Origin: Gossypium raimondii
Lineage: Eukaryota > Streptophyta > Magnoliopsida > Malvales > Malvaceae
DNA: 64,000 bases
Reading direction: 5' to 3'
NCBI RefSeq assembly: GCF_025698545.1
Contig: NC_068569.1
Span: 11,408,001-11,472,000 of the forward strand
Part shown: in pieces, positions 62,160-64,000 of the stretch
Position numbering within the stretch: position 1 is the first letter of the stretch
Layout: each line of letters opens with the position of its first letter
Program-made: the position numbers and the translations under genes
Notes under the pieces: model-generated
Databases searched by the model: none
What the model was told of the DNA's origin: nothing
Seen by the model: only the letters and a program-made list of their open reading frames with translations

Positions 62160-62525
62160 GGGATAAATCTCAAAATTATACATGAATTATGGTTTAATGT
62201 GCAATTGTATACATAAACTTTAATATGGTGCAATTATACGCGTGAAACTCTAATTGTGGTTCAAATGTATACTTGGAACTTTAATTTTGTTTCAATCATA
62301 CACATTTAAAGAAATAAATACATCAATTTATTTTTATATTGGATAAATATAATTATTTATGTATGTAATATATAAACATAAAATGATATTATATCGATAA
62401 TTGTGTTAAAATTTACAAAAATTAGATCAAATCAAAATTGCATGTATAAAATTGCACAAAATCAAAGTCCATATATACAATTGCACATTAAACCATAATT
62501 CATGTATAATTTTAGGATTTATTCC
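62160..62525. mobile_element. Inverted-repeat MITE, family C
   Basis: A 366-bp element with terminal inverted repeats of about 62 bp. Both ends carry TTATACATGAATTATGGTTT and TAATGTGCAATTGTATA in opposite orientation; the left begins GGGATAAATCT and the right ends AGGATTTATTCC. The middle is AT-rich with no open frame. No clear target duplication. Confidence 0.75.
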
Positions 62526-63686
62526 TTTTTTATAATTAAGATATTTTTTATGTTGGATTTATGGTTTATAATTTTTTTAATTTGTAATTGTCCTTTCAAT
62601 AATTATATTCTAAAATTTGAATTTAAAATTTTCATTTAAAATGCAATTTTAAATATGTTTTATTTTTTCTAATTAAAAGGCTCTAGTCTGAAAATTTAAA
62701 TAATAATAGTTGTGGATGTTTTTCTTCTTTTGAAAATGGTTTGCTAGACTTATCTTACTTACCAGCAAATCTACTTTCCCACATCCCAAGTCGTTGGTTT
62801 TTATTGAAAATTTGAATTTAATATAAAAATAGCTTTTATACATTATTTTGGGCATAAATTTGGTAATTGTTTACGTATTGAAATTTAAATTTTTTGTCCA
62901 AATTTATCTATATATTTTATAATTCTTTTCACAGTGAGACTTAAATTAGATAATTTATTCTCATATTGAAGACTGAAATTTTTTATCCATATTAGCTTGA
63001 ATTAGGCAATTGTTTTCAACTTGGTTTTTTTTATTTAATTACATTAACCCTAAAATAATGGTATTAAAATTTCTGTCAACTAATCCAATTCAATGCCCCC
63101 ACGTTTCAGGTGAACTCATGAGGCAAACCAAATGTATTAAGCCAACGTAAAGCTTCCCCCAAAAAATAATAGATTTTAAAAGATTTTCATATAATGGTGT
63201 TATATGGTAGGTAAACCAACACCACAAAAGTATTAACCCAGGGCTGACTATATAAGCAGTCATCAACATCAATTAGATAGCAATGGAGAAATTTATGCAC
63301 TAATTGAAGTCATTATATAACTTAAAAGATAGAAGAAGAAGAAGTAGTAGGAGCTAAGGGTGCTCGATTTTCAAACTTAATAAACGTCACCTTTTAAATT
63401 GGTTGCATCAACCAAAATAGGCTAAAACCAAGCTCATGTATAAAAAGTTAAAATTATACATATACATCATATATAGTTAATGATAAAGACCCTTTTCAAA
63501 CCAAAATATGCTAAATGACCTTGAGAACCACTCTAGCCGCCACAGCGCCACCGCTACCGCCACCACCTCTCTTTTTTTTGTCGACTCATATTGCTGTATA
63601 TAAAAATGATTTAGAGATTATATTTAAGAGGGAAATCAAGCATAGGGTGACAAAAATGCAGCCTGTTGTATATATATAATAATAAC
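62526..63686. other. AT-rich intergenic DNA and LBD 3' flank
   Basis: No gene. The short CCGCCACCACC-type run at about 63534-63570 lies in the 3' flank of the LBD gene. Minus-strand frames here have no family signal. Confidence 0.4.
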
Positions 63687-64000
63687 CTAGCATGACCACA
63701 TGGACTCTCCGAAGCTAGCGTGGTCAACTACCATATCCATGTCAAAAATGGGTTTAGCTTGTGAACCCATCAGCTTGGATGAGGGTGACCCGCTATTACT
63801 CGGGCTTCCAGGGCCGAACCCATGATGTGAAAACGATGCGGTCTGCCTCACCCGGAGGTGCACCACCTCTGCCTGTGCCATGGCCAATTGGGTTTGAAGG
63901 GCGTCTATCTGCTGCTGAAGTGATGATATGGCTCCGACGCACCCGTAAACTGGATCACGTACCCTGGCATTGGCCTCGTACACCATGCTGCTAACGGCGT
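63687..64000 (-). CDS. LBD (LOB-domain) transcription factor, class I, C-terminal part
   Basis: Minus-strand gene cut by the window edge; only the last 104 codons or so are present. The visible part begins AVSSMVYEANARVRDPVYGC and continues VGAISSLQQQIDALQTQLAM, which is the end of the LOB domain: the GAS-block tail RDPVYGCVG and the leucine-zipper-like coiled coil LxxQIxxLQxQLA of class I members. The tail ends DMDMVVDHASFGESMWSC, typical of the LBD4-type branch. LBD proteins are plant-only nuclear transcription factors that pattern organ boundaries and vascular tissue. The C-block and the start codon lie outside the window. Assignment to LBD4 rests on the tail and on the neighbouring psaF, both from memory. 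Confidence 0.9.
   Translation of the reverse strand, partial: AVSSMVYEANARVRDPVYGCVGAISSLQQQIDALQTQLAMAQAEVVHLRVRQTASFSHHGFGPGSPSNSGSPSSKLMGSQAKPIFDMDMVVDHASFGESMWSC

Overview
This window is nuclear DNA of a flowering plant. It is AT-rich, its genes are split by short GT-AG introns, and its intergenic DNA is full of small inverted-repeat elements. Chloroplast-targeted photosynthesis proteins (PsaF and a Rubisco-activase-like AAA+ protein) and plant-only families (SGS3, LBD) confirm the lineage. Protein similarity and repeat style, judged from memory, suggest a rosid close to cotton (Gossypium); this is inference.

Layout. 1-2.4 kb has no recognisable gene. 2.4-10.9 kb holds three neighbours on the + strand: an SGS3-like RNA-silencing gene (2498-4862) and two RBR-type E3 ubiquitin ligase genes (6551-7704 and 9896-10888). 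The SGS3-like protein begins with a leader that looks like the N-terminus of the two RBR proteins, so it may be a chimera born inside an RBR tandem array. A nuclear copy of plastid ycf1 (about 5.7-6.0 kb) lies between them. 11-19.6 kb is transposon territory: a fossil ORF of the putative plant transposon protein family (minus strand), a 1,347-bp giant inverted-repeat element with a perfect 9-bp target duplication, and a 556-bp inverted-repeat element whose sister copy lies at 31.6-32.1 kb in the opposite orientation. 19.6-24.2 kb is a 12-exon Rubisco-activase-like gene. 24.2-33.1 kb is gene-free, with several inverted-repeat elements and a LINE tail.

33.1-34.7 kb is a two-exon gene for a 94-residue protein I cannot name. 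36.2-37.3 kb (minus) is an ADA1/Tada1 subunit of the SAGA co-activator. 39.5-43.3 kb (minus) is an eight-exon glucose-6-phosphate 1-epimerase-like gene in which the usual catalytic Glu position reads Thr. 46.1-53.1 kb (minus) is a 19-exon STE20/GCK-type kinase with an RFxV-type motif in its tail and one GC-AG intron.

56.0-57.3 kb holds two tandem genes for tiny one-span membrane proteins with Pro-rich tails. 59.1-59.8 kb is intronless psaF. The window ends inside a class I LBD transcription factor gene (minus strand, C-terminal part only). As I recall it, Arabidopsis has the same order LBD4 - PSAF - small transmembrane protein on chromosome 1 (At1g31320/31330/31335), so this end looks like conserved microsynteny.

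The genes are independent plant transcription units, not an operon. I traced exon boundaries by hand from splice consensus, reading-frame continuity and family similarity. No tRNA, rRNA or CRISPR was seen.
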